A stretch of DNA of 32,137 nt from M3 sp964637445 (GCA_964637445.1 CAZWWS010000027.1:1-32137); one strand, 5' to 3'. Positions 1 to 8,442 are shown, counted from the stretch's first letter. Numbers and translations: made by a program. Notes: generated by a model not told the origin, from the letters alone.

Positions 1-52
1 GGTTTTCTGTTTAATGCGTTATGACTCAGTTCAAAACGCAGAAATTCACCTT

Positions 53-103
53 TTTGCTCCGAGAACCGTAATTTTTTATTCAAAAGTTTTGAACAGGAGC
101 AAA
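53..103. repeat. Nested inverted repeats next to the META gene stop
   Basis: TTTGCTCC (53-60) is matched by its exact reverse complement GGAGCAAA (96-103). Inside the loop is a palindromic run TCAAAAGTTTTGA (80-92), and an AT-rich stretch lies at 71-80. It sits just downstream of the minus-strand META gene stop, so it could be a weak transcription terminator for that gene or for a gene left of the window. The inner arms are all A/T apart from one or two pairs, so a stable hairpin is doubtful. Nothing else is recognisable in bases 1-113. Confidence 0.25.
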
Positions 104-113
104 TCTGCACTTT

Positions 114-1046
114 TTAATCGGAAATTGACGTGAGTTCAAGTATTTTGTTGCCTTCTTTGTCGTACATTTTTACCTTTCCGTTGTCTTTACGAGCACTTTC
201 TACCTCTTCAAGAGCCACGAGGAGGGCAGTTTCTATTTTCATAGTTGCTTCATCGCAACGCATACGGGTTGATGCTATCTGCTGAAATTGGATAGAATAT
301 GTTTTATCGGGATCTATCCACAGTGAGCCGTTAAGAATGTTGCATCCGGTGTTGCCGTGAATTTTAAGCTCCGGTATATCAATGACCAATTGAATGCTTT
401 CGTTCTCGATTTTATTACCTTTGATATTCTTAACTTGCCATGCGCCGTTTAGAAAATCCATATTGTGTTTTCGTAGCGTCATTATGCGGTGTTTGTTTTT
501 GTCAAACAGGCTTAGATAATATTCGTTTCCTTTTTTGTTGACAGAATATGTGGCTACCTTGTCTAAGGCTTGGTTTATTTCGTATTCAAATGGCGCGTCG
601 GCACAAGCTCGCTGAGTCGTAATCAAATCGCCGAAAGTTACCATAGAGCCATCGCCAACGGCATAGCTGCCATTGATAATATTGCATCCATTTGAACCAT
701 ATATGCGGCCTTCAGAGGTGCTGAATGTGATGTATGGACGCTCTTCGCCTGTGACCTTGCGACCATTTACTTCCGAGATGGTCCATTCTCCATCGAGTAT
801 TTGCTCAGAGAGTGACAATGTGGGTTTGGGAGTGGTGTGATGGCGTTGAGGCGTTTGCGTCTGCTTTTTAGCCGAATCAGAACTCTTGACCGATTCGGTG
901 CTTTTCTCAGTCGTTTCGACCGGAGTACGTTCGGTTAGCGTTGCATCACTTCCAGAGACTGTAGTTGTATTATTCTGAAATATTGAGCAACCGGTCATTA
1001 TTGCAGCGATTGCCACAATGCTTATTGTATCGATGTATCGTTTCAT
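114..1046 (-). CDS. Lipoprotein with two META (HslJ-like) domains
   Basis: A 310-residue exported protein. The N-terminus is a lipoprotein signal with lipobox MTGC (Cys20), so it should be membrane-anchored after cleavage. A Ser/Thr/Lys-rich linker (about 25-80) follows. Then come two copies of the META domain, each with a Trp near its start (GEWTI, GAWQV) and the motif NGCN or TGCNILNGS, followed by a TTQRAC or STRMRC segment. The paired cysteines in each copy suggest a disulfide. META/HslJ proteins are outer-membrane or periplasmic and are linked to novobiocin and heat-shock phenotypes in E. coli, but no biochemical activity is established. Monocistronic; divergent from the chromate transporter genes. 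A TAAATTTG box (1072-1079) lies upstream. Family call is firm; the role is not. Confidence 0.85.
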   Translation of the reverse strand: MKRYIDTISIVAIAAIMTGCSIFQNNTTTVSGSDATLTERTPVETTEKSTESVKSSDSAKKQTQTPQRHHTTPKPTLSLSEQILDGEWTISEVNGRKVTGEERPYITFSTSEGRIYGSNGCNIINGSYAVGDGSMVTFGDLITTQRACADAPFEYEINQALDKVATYSVNKKGNEYYLSLFDKNKHRIMTLRKHNMDFLNGAWQVKNIKGNKIENESIQLVIDIPELKIHGNTGCNILNGSLWIDPDKTYSIQFQQIASTRMRCDEATMKIETALLVALEEVESARKDNGKVKMYDKEGNKILELTSISD

Positions 1047-1071
1047 GCTGTTATAATTAGTGGATAGGCTA

Positions 1072-1079
1072 CAAATTTA
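1072..1079 (-). promoter_or_regulatory. Bacteroidales -7 box for the META lipoprotein
   Basis: On the minus strand this reads TAAATTTG, a full match to the Bacteroides sigma-ABfr -7 consensus TAnnTTTG, 26 bases before the ATG at 1046. No convincing -33 TTTG is seen at the usual spacing, so the call rests on the -7 box and its position. Confidence 0.55.
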
Positions 1080-1176
1080 CATCAAAAAATCTGCTTTATA
1101 ATTCTTTTTCGCCTTTTTAATGATAACTATGCTTCATTAACATGTGACAAGATGTCATATTCTCGTCGAATTTCAC

Positions 1177-1184
1177 TAATTTTG
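1177..1184 (+). promoter_or_regulatory. Bacteroidales -7 box for the chromate transporter operon
   Basis: TAATTTTG matches TAnnTTTG exactly. It ends on the G of a possible GTG start at 1184, so that codon lies inside the promoter and is unlikely to be transcribed. This supports the ATG at 1208 as the real start of the first gene. A -33 element is not clear. Confidence 0.6.
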
Positions 1185-1207
1185 TGCCCAAATTACAAAG
1201 GTTGGAG

Positions 1208-1795
1208 ATGAAAAATATCTATCTGCAATTATTTCTGACATTTTTGAAGATTGGCGCGTTTACTTTTGGCGGCGGATGGGCCATGATATCAATAATCGAA
1301 AAAGAGATTGTCGACAAACACCGATGGGTCTCGCGCGAGGAGTTTCTTGATTTGCTGGCTGTGGCGCAATCGCTCCCCGGCATATTGGCAGTGAATATGG
1401 CTGTGGCTGTAGGAGATAAATTGCGTCGTATGCGCGGAAGTTTGTGTGCCGCTGCCGGCACGATTTTTCCCTCATTTATAATAATACTTGCAATCGCAAT
1501 TTTCCTTACTCCCGATACAATTAAAAACAACGATGTGCTGAGTCGCATATTTCAAGGCATCCGTCCTGCAGTGGTGGCTCTTATCATTGCACCTGTTATA
1601 AACACCGCTCGTGCGGCGAAGATCGGGTGGAAAACGATCGCTATTCCTGTCGTGGTAGCATTGCTTATATGGTCGAAACTTCCTATAATCTCCAATCCTA
1701 TTATATATATAGTGCTTGGCGGGCTTGGTGGGTATCTTTGGCTCACTCGTCGCAGTCGAGCTATGGTCGAAAGTAGAAAGGAGGATTCGAAATGA
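1208..1795 (+). CDS. Chromate transporter, first half-size CHR subunit
   Basis: A 195-residue integral membrane protein with the CHR-domain signature: FTFGGGWAM near the N-terminus, then IEKEIV and a conserved AQSLPG motif, followed by hydrophobic segments. Chromate transporters of the short-chain (SCHR) type are made from two separate single-domain genes; the neighbour at 1792 is the partner. They are assigned to anion efflux. In gut Bacteroidales the true substrate is uncertain and may be sulfate-like anions rather than chromate. The start at ATG 1208 is preferred to the GTG at 1184 because a -7 promoter box overlaps the latter. Its stop overlaps the next start (ATGA), which points to translational coupling. 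Confidence 0.88.
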   Translation: MKNIYLQLFLTFLKIGAFTFGGGWAMISIIEKEIVDKHRWVSREEFLDLLAVAQSLPGILAVNMAVAVGDKLRRMRGSLCAAAGTIFPSFIIILAIAIFLTPDTIKNNDVLSRIFQGIRPAVVALIIAPVINTARAAKIGWKTIAIPVVVALLIWSKLPIISNPIIYIVLGGLGGYLWLTRRSRAMVESRKEDSK

Positions 1796-2364
1796 TATAT
1801 TTGAAGTTGATATGGGCTTATCTGAAGATTGGCCTATTCGGATTTGGTGGCGGATACGCCATGTTGGCTCTGATTGAGCGTGAGATTGTTGGAGCCGGAT
1901 GGGTGACTCCTCAGACGTTTACCGATATTGTTGCAATATCCCAAATGACACCGGGACCGATTGGTATCAATTCTGCTACATATATCGGCTATGTGGCTCC
2001 GGCAATGGCTGACCCGGTGGCTTTTGCTTCTCCGATATGGGGAATATTCGGGTCTTTGATTTGTACGCTTGTGGTCGTATTTCCGTCTTTCTTATTGGTG
2101 GCTTATACGAGTCATTTTATAGCTCGTCACCATGATAGTAGTGTCATCAAAGGAATATTTGTCGGGTTGCGACCTATCACAGTAGGACTTATTGCTTCGG
2201 CGGCATTACTTCTTATGAATGAAGAAAATTTTGGTACCGAATACTATAATGTGGTATGTAGCATTGCGATATGTGCAGCCGCTTTCTGTTTGGTACATTT
2301 TGTGAAATTACATCCGATTTTAGTGATTACTCTTGCCGGATTAGCCGGATTAATAATATTCTGA
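1792..2364 (+). CDS. Chromate transporter, second half-size CHR subunit
   Basis: A 190-residue membrane protein with the same fold signature as its upstream neighbour: LFGFGGGYAM, then IEREIV, AISQMTPGP and GINSATYIGY. About five hydrophobic segments follow, including the C-terminal LVITLAGLAGLIIF. The two halves probably assemble as an antiparallel heterodimer replacing the fused two-domain ChrA. The start overlaps the preceding stop by four bases. The next gene, folC, starts one base after this stop, so the three form one transcript, although folate synthesis has no evident link to anion transport. Family is certain; substrate is inferred. Confidence 0.88.
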   Translation: MIYLKLIWAYLKIGLFGFGGGYAMLALIEREIVGAGWVTPQTFTDIVAISQMTPGPIGINSATYIGYVAPAMADPVAFASPIWGIFGSLICTLVVVFPSFLLVAYTSHFIARHHDSSVIKGIFVGLRPITVGLIASAALLLMNEENFGTEYYNVVCSIAICAAAFCLVHFVKLHPILVITLAGLAGLIIF

Positions 2365-2365
2365 T

Positions 2366-3655
2366 ATGAATGCTTACGACATAGCCATAGATTTTTTATA
2401 TACTCAATTGCCGATGTTTCAGCGAACCGGTGCTTCGGCCTATAAGCCGGGACTTGATACTGCCAAGGCTCTTGATGATGCTTTTGGTAATCCTCATCGT
2501 TGCTATCGCACAATACATGTGGCTGGAACGAACGGCAAAGGTAGTACAGCTCACTCAATAGCTGCGGTATTACAATCTGCCGGCTATAAAGTTGGTCTAT
2601 ATACATCGCCGCATTTGGTCGATTTCAGAGAACGTATTCGTGTCAATGGTCGTATGATTTCGCGTGATGCAGTAATTGATTTCGTAGATCGTTATCGCTC
2701 GATGTCGCTCGATATCCATCCATCGTTTTTTGAACTGACAATGACCATGGCATTTGAGTATTTTGCAGCTGAAAATGTAGATGTCGCAGTGATAGAAGTC
2801 GGTCTTGGCGGACGACTTGACAGCACGAATATTATAACTCCGATATTAAGTGTCATCACCAATATATCATTTGATCATGTAGCATTCTTAGGAGACACTC
2901 TTACTTCTATTGCCACAGAAAAAGCAGGAATCATTAAGCCGGACATTCCTGTGGTAATTGGCGAAGCCGAAGGCGATGTGAAGCAAGTTTTTGCTCAGAA
3001 GGCTTTGATGGTAGGGGCTCCGATATTTTATGCTCAAGAGCAAAACATTTATCGCAATTATGAATCAACTGAGTCAGGATATGTATATTATAACACCCCA
3101 TGGGGCGATGTCATCGGAGAGTTGTCGGGCGAATGTCAACCACGCAATGCCGCTACAATATTCACATCATTGATGCAATTACAGCAGTTGGGATTGCATA
3201 TAACGACCGATGCTGTCGTTGCCGGAATGGCAAACGTGACGACTCTAACCGGATTGATGGGACGATGGATGACTATCAATAAAAATCCGTTGGTCGTTTG
3301 CGACACCGGCCACAACGTGGGTGGATGGCAGTATATTACGCAACAGCTAAGTGAGTATAATCAAGGGCGTTTGCACATGGTGATAGGATTTGTCAACGAC
3401 AAGGACATCACTCATATTCTTGAACTGATGCCTAAGGACGCGACCTATTACTTTACTAAAGCATCTATACCTCGTGCGCTCGCCTCTGAAGATGTTGCAA
3501 AGGAAGCTTCTCTGAATGGATTGAGCGGAATATGTTTCGACTCTGTTGAGGCTGCTTATATCGCAGCTCTCGGCAAGGCTGATGATTGCGATATGATATT
3601 TGTGGGAGGAAGCACGTTTGTCGTGGCCGACTTGCTATCTTATTTGAATAAATAA
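2366..3655 (+). CDS. folC: Folylpolyglutamate synthase / dihydrofolate synthase
   Basis: A 429-residue Mur-ligase-family enzyme. It joins glutamate to dihydropteroate and/or extends the polyglutamate tail of folates using ATP, in the cytoplasm. The ATP-binding loop GTNGKGST is at about 54-61, followed by YTSPHL and the omega-loop region RERIRVNG. The EVGLGGRLDSTN motif and the FDH..FLGDT...A.EKAGI segment are typical of FolC. The C-terminal glutamate-ligase domain contains CDTGHNVGG. Length matches the family. It is the last gene of the chr operon. Its stop is only three bases from the stop of the convergent lyase gene, leaving no room for a hairpin terminator between them. Confidence 0.93.
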   Translation: MNAYDIAIDFLYTQLPMFQRTGASAYKPGLDTAKALDDAFGNPHRCYRTIHVAGTNGKGSTAHSIAAVLQSAGYKVGLYTSPHLVDFRERIRVNGRMISRDAVIDFVDRYRSMSLDIHPSFFELTMTMAFEYFAAENVDVAVIEVGLGGRLDSTNIITPILSVITNISFDHVAFLGDTLTSIATEKAGIIKPDIPVVIGEAEGDVKQVFAQKALMVGAPIFYAQEQNIYRNYESTESGYVYYNTPWGDVIGELSGECQPRNAATIFTSLMQLQQLGLHITTDAVVAGMANVTTLTGLMGRWMTINKNPLVVCDTGHNVGGWQYITQQLSEYNQGRLHMVIGFVNDKDITHILELMPKDATYYFTKASIPRALASEDVAKEASLNGLSGICFDSVEAAYIAALGKADDCDMIFVGGSTFVVADLLSYLNK

Positions 3656-3658
3656 GAG

Positions 3659-4831
3659 TTATTCAAGCGCTAATCGAAGGTTGTCAAGAGCTTTTGCTAT
3701 TATCTCTTTGGGTGCTCCCACGTTTAGACGCATGAATCCGCTACCTTCTTCTCCGAATATAGCCCCATCGTTAAGAGCCAAATGTGCCTTGTCGACAAAT
3801 AGGTTGATGAGTTCTTGATGAGACAAGCTCAAATCACGGCAATCAAGCCAAATGAGGAACGATGCTTGTGGGCGCAGAGGATGTATTGCCGGAATAAACT
3901 CTCGGCAATAATCAATTACAAAGTCAATGTTGCGTTCTACATATCGAAGCATTTCTTGTCGCCAAACTTCGCCAAATTTAAATGCTTCGATAGTGGCAAT
4001 CGTGGCAAACATTGTAGGAGTATTAAGCTCGTTGGCTGTAAGCCATCCGTAAAATTTGTTTCGAAGCTTATCGTTTGGCACTATTGCATACGAACTTACT
4101 ATACCTGCGATATTGAAAGTCTTTGATGGCGCTCCGAATGTGATGCTACATGCTTCGGCTTGTGGTGATACAGTGGCAAATGGTATATGCTTGTTATCCC
4201 ATAACGCCAAATCGCAATGTATCTCATCCGAAATGACAATGATATTTCGTTCGTAACAGAATTGTGCCAGTCGAACAAGAGTGTCTCTATCCCAAACAAT
4301 TCCGGCCGGGTTGTGGGGATTAGACAAGATTAGGAGTCTGCATTTTTCATCTGTTACTTTGGCAAGATTATCGAAATCCATCGAATATGACCCATCGCAA
4401 TTGCGCTTTAACGGATTGTAGACGACTTCTCTGCCGTTGCCTTGAGTCGTGAGACGGAACGGATGATACACCGGCGGCTGTATTATTACTTTCTCACCTT
4501 CTTTGACAAAAACATTAATCGCCATTCCAATGCCTTTAACAATCCCCGGAATGTATGTAATCCAATCAATGTCAACTTTCCAACCATGATGGCTCTCCAC
4601 CCATTGTGCGATGGTGGGCAGATAGTCGTTTGGTATCTCGGTGTATCCAAAAATAGGATGCTCCATTCGCTTGCGTAGCGCTTCGACAATAAAAGGCGGG
4701 GTTACGAAGTCCATATCGGCAACCCATAGCGGGATAAGGTTCGACTTGCCATATCGCTCTTGTAGCGCATCGTATTTGATAGCTCCTGAGCCGTGACGCT
4801 CGATTACTTGGTCGAAATTGTATTGTGACAT
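3659..4831 (-). CDS. MalY/PatB-type PLP-dependent C-S lyase (cystathionine beta-lyase)
   Basis: A 390-residue fold-type I aminotransferase-like enzyme. The N-terminus has the MalY/PatB hallmark PLWVADMDF (about 34-42). NPHNPAG is at 171-177, the PLP-binding Asp is in SDEIHCDL (D202), and the Schiff-base lysine is K237 in GAPSKTFN. The C-terminal Arg in the FMRLNVG segment binds the substrate carboxylate. Family members split cystathionine or cysteine S-conjugates to pyruvate, ammonia and a thiol or H2S in the cytoplasm. Twelve bases downstream of a Cys/Met-metabolism enzyme on the same strand, so probably co-transcribed with it. HisC-like or other aminotransferase activity is less likely given these motifs. 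Confidence 0.87.
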   Translation of the reverse strand: MSQYNFDQVIERHGSGAIKYDALQERYGKSNLIPLWVADMDFVTPPFIVEALRKRMEHPIFGYTEIPNDYLPTIAQWVESHHGWKVDIDWITYIPGIVKGIGMAINVFVKEGEKVIIQPPVYHPFRLTTQGNGREVVYNPLKRNCDGSYSMDFDNLAKVTDEKCRLLILSNPHNPAGIVWDRDTLVRLAQFCYERNIIVISDEIHCDLALWDNKHIPFATVSPQAEACSITFGAPSKTFNIAGIVSSYAIVPNDKLRNKFYGWLTANELNTPTMFATIATIEAFKFGEVWRQEMLRYVERNIDFVIDYCREFIPAIHPLRPQASFLIWLDCRDLSLSHQELINLFVDKAHLALNDGAIFGEEGSGFMRLNVGAPKEIIAKALDNLRLALE

Positions 4832-4843
4832 TGGTGTTTGGTT

Positions 4844-6022
4844 TTATTGATTAGACAATGCTTGCACTATATCGGCGTAAATGTCGTCGACATCCTCCAG
4901 TCCTATTGATAGGCGTATTGTAGTATCCAGCACATCCATGCTCTGTCGTTGTCGCTCGGTAAATGTGCCGAAGATTGTGCTTGCCGGATGTATGGCCAAC
5001 GTTTTGTTGTCGAAAAGATTTGTGGCTCGGCGTATGAGCTGCAAGCGGTTTATGAAGTCGAAACACGCATTGCGGTCGGCGAGTTCGATGGTTATCATAG
5101 CTCCGGCTGTCGCTCCAAATTGTCGGGTGGCTAAATCATGAAAAGGATTATCTTCCAGACCGAGATAGTTGACATAGCTTATCTCAGGGATATAACGCAA
5201 CCGCTTTGCCAGTTCAAGAGCATTGGCCGACTGTATGCGATAGCGGGCATTTAGAGTTTCAATGCCGAGAGTGTGCATATAAGCGACATGAGGAGTCATG
5301 TAGGCTCCTAAGTTGAGAAGTATCTCCGATTTCATTCGTTTGCCAAACGATGGATATGTGCCATAATCTATGACCAATCCTCCTATCGAAGTAGCTCCTC
5401 CCGATAGATACTTGGTGCTCGACACAATCTCTATGTCCACGCCTAAATCGCGAGCACTAAATTCAGTAAAGGGTATCATCGTGGTGTCGGCAATCAACGG
5501 AATCCCTTTGCTGCGAGCCAGTTGTGAAAGTGCTCGTAGGTCGGCCACTTCTTGTTGAGGATTGGTGATAATCTCAAGATAGATACAACAAGTATTTTCA
5601 TCAATGATACTCTCTACTGCCGATATGTCGGTTAGGTCGCATAGCTTCGGTTTAACTCTAAAGCGCAACAATGTACCGACAATGAGTGAGAATGTATTGC
5701 CAAACATGTGTCGCGATGATACTATGTTCCTATCGGCGGCGGCTATTGCGAGCAGGGTATTGCTTATTGCTGCCATTCCCGAATTGAGGGCTATCACATT
5801 GGCCGCTCCGGTGAGTTCTTTAACTTTGTTCTCAAAGTATGTGACGGTGGGATTTGTCACTCTTGAATAGTCCGGATTGTCAGAACGACCGCAAAAAGCA
5901 TCGGACATTTCTTCGGCGTTGGCAAATTCATAGGCCGCGGTGTGATATACCGGCATGCTTAGGGCATTGTATGCGTCAGGATGCTGAAAACGTGTATGTA
6001 TTGCCTTCGTTTGTTGTTTCAT
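4844..6022 (-). CDS. Cys/Met metabolism PLP-dependent enzyme (trans-sulfuration family)
   Basis: A 392-residue enzyme of the cystathionine gamma-synthase/lyase fold. Visible motifs are YSRVTNPT (52-59, PLP phosphate from the neighbouring subunit), LNSGMAAIS (79-87), the PLP-ring Asp in IADTT (D179), and the Schiff-base lysine K204 in SSTKYLSGG. Length is normal. Family members include methionine gamma-lyase, cystathionine gamma-lyase and O-acetylhomoserine sulfhydrylase. Motifs alone do not separate these; DTTM replaces the usual DNTF. The neighbouring C-S lyase and cysteine desulfidase make a catabolic role plausible. First gene of a two-gene operon behind a well-formed promoter (6042-6072). 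Confidence 0.85.
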   Translation of the reverse strand: MKQQTKAIHTRFQHPDAYNALSMPVYHTAAYEFANAEEMSDAFCGRSDNPDYSRVTNPTVTYFENKVKELTGAANVIALNSGMAAISNTLLAIAAADRNIVSSRHMFGNTFSLIVGTLLRFRVKPKLCDLTDISAVESIIDENTCCIYLEIITNPQQEVADLRALSQLARSKGIPLIADTTMIPFTEFSARDLGVDIEIVSSTKYLSGGATSIGGLVIDYGTYPSFGKRMKSEILLNLGAYMTPHVAYMHTLGIETLNARYRIQSANALELAKRLRYIPEISYVNYLGLEDNPFHDLATRQFGATAGAMITIELADRNACFDFINRLQLIRRATNLFDNKTLAIHPASTIFGTFTERQRQSMDVLDTTIRLSIGLEDVDDIYADIVQALSNQ

Positions 6023-6041
6023 TTCTCTATCATTTGTGAGA

Positions 6042-6072
6042 CAAAGTTAGGCAGAAAACCGATGATGAACAA
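6042..6072 (-). promoter_or_regulatory. Bacteroidales -33/-7 promoter for the trans-sulfuration operon
   Basis: On the minus strand a TTG (-33, complement of 6070-6072) is followed after 20 bases by TAACTTTG (-7, complement of 6042-6049), then 19 bases to the ATG at 6022. Spacing and -7 sequence match the Bacteroides consensus well. Confidence 0.7.
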
Positions 6073-6093
6073 TAGCTCAAATTGGTTTAGGAA

Positions 6094-6149
6094 ATTATTC
6101 TATTTTGGGAACGAAGTTTGTGCCCAAATGGAATATTATTCTACCTTGG
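6094..6149. repeat. Direct repeat upstream of the trans-sulfuration promoter
   Basis: ATTATTCTAnnTTGG occurs twice, at 6094-6108 (with TT at the variable positions) and 6135-6149 (with CC). The copies start 41 bases apart, about four helical turns. Between them TTTGGG (6104-6109) and CCCAAA (6123-6128) form an inverted repeat. The block lies upstream of the promoter at 6042-6072, in the 180-base gap after the cysteine desulfidase gene. It looks like a pair of binding sites for an activator or repressor of the lyase operon, but no known box is recognised. Confidence 0.45.
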
Positions 6150-6201
6150 TGCTATTATAGGGAATGGTTTTCTAAAAAATGAGTAGTGTGATAGAACCTC
6201 T

Positions 6202-7482
6202 CTATTTGCTTGTCATGATGTCGAGAATGAGGCGGTCGGTCTGTTGCATACCATCGCGACCTATCGCCGTGAGGTTGAGGATGGTTTTGTCTACATCATC
6301 GTCGATAATGCCTTCGAGTGATGTAGTGTGGCGATGTTGCATGGCCATTGTTGCCGACAAGATAGCCGTTGACACTCCGCTTGTCACTTTCAGAGAGCAA
6401 CTTGGTTTCGCACCATCGCATATCATGCCGGTGATATTGGCTATCATGTTTTTTACCGCATACGACACCTCCACATAGTCGCCTCCAAGCAAATATGTGA
6501 TACCACAACTTGAACCGGTGGCAGCTACGACGCATCCGCATAGAGCCGACAAGCGACCTAATGTACTCTTTATATATATTACCGTAAGGTGACTTAATGC
6601 TAATGCGCGGAGTTGACGCTCGCGGTCGATCCCTTTTTCGCGAGCATAGATTGCTACCGGTACGGTGGCAGATATGCCTTGATTGCCACTGCCGGTGTTG
6701 CTCATCACAGGCACCATCGCTCCACTCATGCGCGCATCACACGCCCCACTGGTGTAAGAGAGTATTTTGGTGAATAGCGTATCGCCATATATCGATTTGT
6801 GGGCGCCATCATGTAGCATTCGTCCCAAGCCATGGCCATAGTTGCCCTTGAACGATAGCTCGGCGGCTGCCACATTTTTCTCGGCAGCATCCCAAAGAAA
6901 ATCGATGTCTTTGATGTAGACCGTCGTTGCAAAGTCATAAATTTTGCGTAGGTTAAGCTCCGGGTCGTGAGTTTCGGCTCCGGACATCGAGGCCAATCCT
7001 GAGTGTTGTATTTCAGTTTCATTATGCTTCAGACTGACGAAGTTGGTGTGCGAGCCGGCGATAGAGGCTTCAGCCGTATCGTTGCCTGCACGGACTTTTA
7101 CATTGATATAAAGCATCTCTGTGCGGTCTTTAGCAATGGCTATAAGAGGAGGAGTGTTTTCAATGTATGTTTTGGCTTGTGCGACGCTATTGCTATCAAC
7201 ATCGCGAAGCACCTCCAAGCCATATTCCGACCTCCCTTTCAGCGCGCCCAAAGCGATGGCGATAGGCAGACCGGTCATCCCGGTGTTGGGAATACCGACC
7301 CCCATTGCATTTTTGAATACGTTGGCACTGAGCGACACCTCGATTTTCTCCGGCTCTGTGCCAAGCAGTTCGGTGGCGCGAGCCACACATAGAGATACGG
7401 CCATTGGTTCGGTGCAACCAATCGACAAAACAACTTCACGCTTTATTAGCGCCACTATATCGTGATATTCTTCATGTGTCAT
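6202..7482 (-). CDS. L-cysteine desulfidase / CdsB-YhaM (CyuA) family iron-sulfur enzyme
   Basis: A 426-residue protein of the serine-dehydratase-alpha-like family that includes archaeal CdsB and E. coli YhaM/CyuA. These convert cysteine to pyruvate, ammonia and sulfide with a [4Fe-4S] cluster. The N-terminal SIGCTEP motif supplies C23. C315/C317 lie in CGCVVAATGSSCG, and C355 and C362 lie in ICDGAKPSC. The C315 to C355 spacing of 40 fits my recollection of the CdsB cluster ligands. The motif MSNTGSGNQG is also typical. Start chosen at ATG 7482: the in-frame ATG at 7506 lies directly behind the -7 box at 7509-7516 and cannot be in the transcript. Serine deamination is the main alternative activity. 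Confidence 0.82.
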   Translation of the reverse strand: MTHEEYHDIVALIKREVVLSIGCTEPMAVSLCVARATELLGTEPEKIEVSLSANVFKNAMGVGIPNTGMTGLPIAIALGALKGRSEYGLEVLRDVDSNSVAQAKTYIENTPPLIAIAKDRTEMLYINVKVRAGNDTAEASIAGSHTNFVSLKHNETEIQHSGLASMSGAETHDPELNLRKIYDFATTVYIKDIDFLWDAAEKNVAAAELSFKGNYGHGLGRMLHDGAHKSIYGDTLFTKILSYTSGACDARMSGAMVPVMSNTGSGNQGISATVPVAIYAREKGIDRERQLRALALSHLTVIYIKSTLGRLSALCGCVVAATGSSCGITYLLGGDYVEVSYAVKNMIANITGMICDGAKPSCSLKVTSGVSTAILSATMAMQHRHTTSLEGIIDDDVDKTILNLTAIGRDGMQQTDRLILDIMTSK

Positions 7483-7508
7483 GTTCAAGCCTGTTTTTTT
7501 GAGCATTA

Positions 7509-7539
7509 CAAAGTTAAAATAAAACCATGGAATATTCAA
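7509..7539 (-). promoter_or_regulatory. Bacteroidales -33/-7 promoter for the cysteine desulfidase
   Basis: On the minus strand TTG (complement of 7537-7539), a 20-base spacer and TAACTTTG (complement of 7509-7516). The -7 octamer and spacing are identical to those of the trans-sulfuration promoter at 6042-6072, consistent with parallel expression of the two units. It fixes the start of the downstream gene at 7482. Confidence 0.7.
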
Positions 7540-7590
7540 CTGAAATTGTCGAAACGTTGACTCTGATTGCCGATAGGGCAATGTTGAAAA

Positions 7591-8426
7591 TTACTTTTGC
7601 AATTTCTTTTGCTCGCGATATTTTTGTGGCGAGACGCCTTCGAGATTTTTGAAGTATCGTCCAAAGAGCGATTGATTTGAAAAATTCAATTGTTCGGCAA
7701 TCTCTTTGATGCTTAAATTGGGATTGGCCATCAAACGCTTTATCTCGGAAATGGTTGGGATGTTTATCAGTTCCGATGGAGTTTTACCGGTTGTTTCACG
7801 GATTACTGTTGCAAAATATCGTGGAGTCAGACTTTGCAGTGCTGCATAGAACTTTACATCGCGATGTTGCTTGAAGTGGGTAAATACATCTTGCAAAAGT
7901 GTTGGAAGATAGTGTCCTGCCTCATTTGGACAGATGGCTGAATGCTATATCCTGAAAAATATGCGTCTAATATCTCAAAACATATCGTCTGTGTCAAAGT
8001 CGATAATATTTGTGAATGAAATAATTGCGATGGATTGGCAAGACGTTTTTTTATAAGAGAAATAAGTTCCTCTATTCTATTGCGCTGCTCATCGAGCAAG
8101 GTCACACAAGGGCGTGTGCGAATGTAAAGATGCTGCTTTGATGCCGACACCAATCCTATCGACGACATGACAAACTCAAAATCAGCAACGCCGATCACTC
8201 CTTGCATATCTTCACTGACCGACTTGATGTATGTCTGTGAGAAAGGGGGATATATGTATAAGTCGCCGGCTTTTACGTCAAACGTATTGTCATCCAATGA
8301 CAATGTGATGCATCCATTCCGACAAAGAAAAAATCCATTCTTGTCAGTCTGAATCACAAGAGGAGTGTTTGTGACAAACTCCTTGGTGATGTCAAAAACA
8401 TTTATGTTGTGTAATTCCTTATCCAT
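7591..8426 (-). pseudogene. AraC-family transcriptional regulator broken by a -1 frameshift
   Basis: Two reading frames make one AraC-type protein of about 277 residues. The 5' part (8426 down to 7854) encodes a cupin-like sensor domain (AGDLYIYPPFSQ) and ends out of frame after RQDTIFQHF. The 3' part (from about 7896 to 7591) continues as LQDVFTHFKQH and holds the HTH domain (LSIKEIAEQLNFSNQSLFGRYF, ending GVSPQKYRE). The frames join at an A-run at 7895-7898 (TTTT on the coding strand). One extra T there restores a continuous protein. Without it the sensor domain is made without a DNA-binding domain. It is divergent from the RND efflux operon and likely once controlled it. A sequencing error, a fixed null allele or slippage-based switching are all possible. 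Confidence 0.8.
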
Positions 8427-8442
8427 TTTAAGTTCTAACGAA

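Noticed and set aside
1184..1207. GTG start at 1184 for the first chromate transporter gene
   Set aside because: The GTG overlaps the TAATTTTG promoter box; ATG 1208 starts the family sequence.
3653..3661. Shared terminator between folC and the convergent lyase gene
   Set aside because: Only three bases separate the two stops and no hairpin with a T-run is visible.
7483..7581. Longer N-terminus for the cysteine desulfidase gene
   Set aside because: It would read through its own -33/-7 promoter (7509-7539), and family similarity starts at 7482.
7854..7898. Programmed ribosomal frameshift in the AraC gene
   Set aside because: The T-run is only four bases and a -1 slip on CAC TTT TGC would place the Phe tRNA on CTT, a first-position mismatch. 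A plain indel is simpler.
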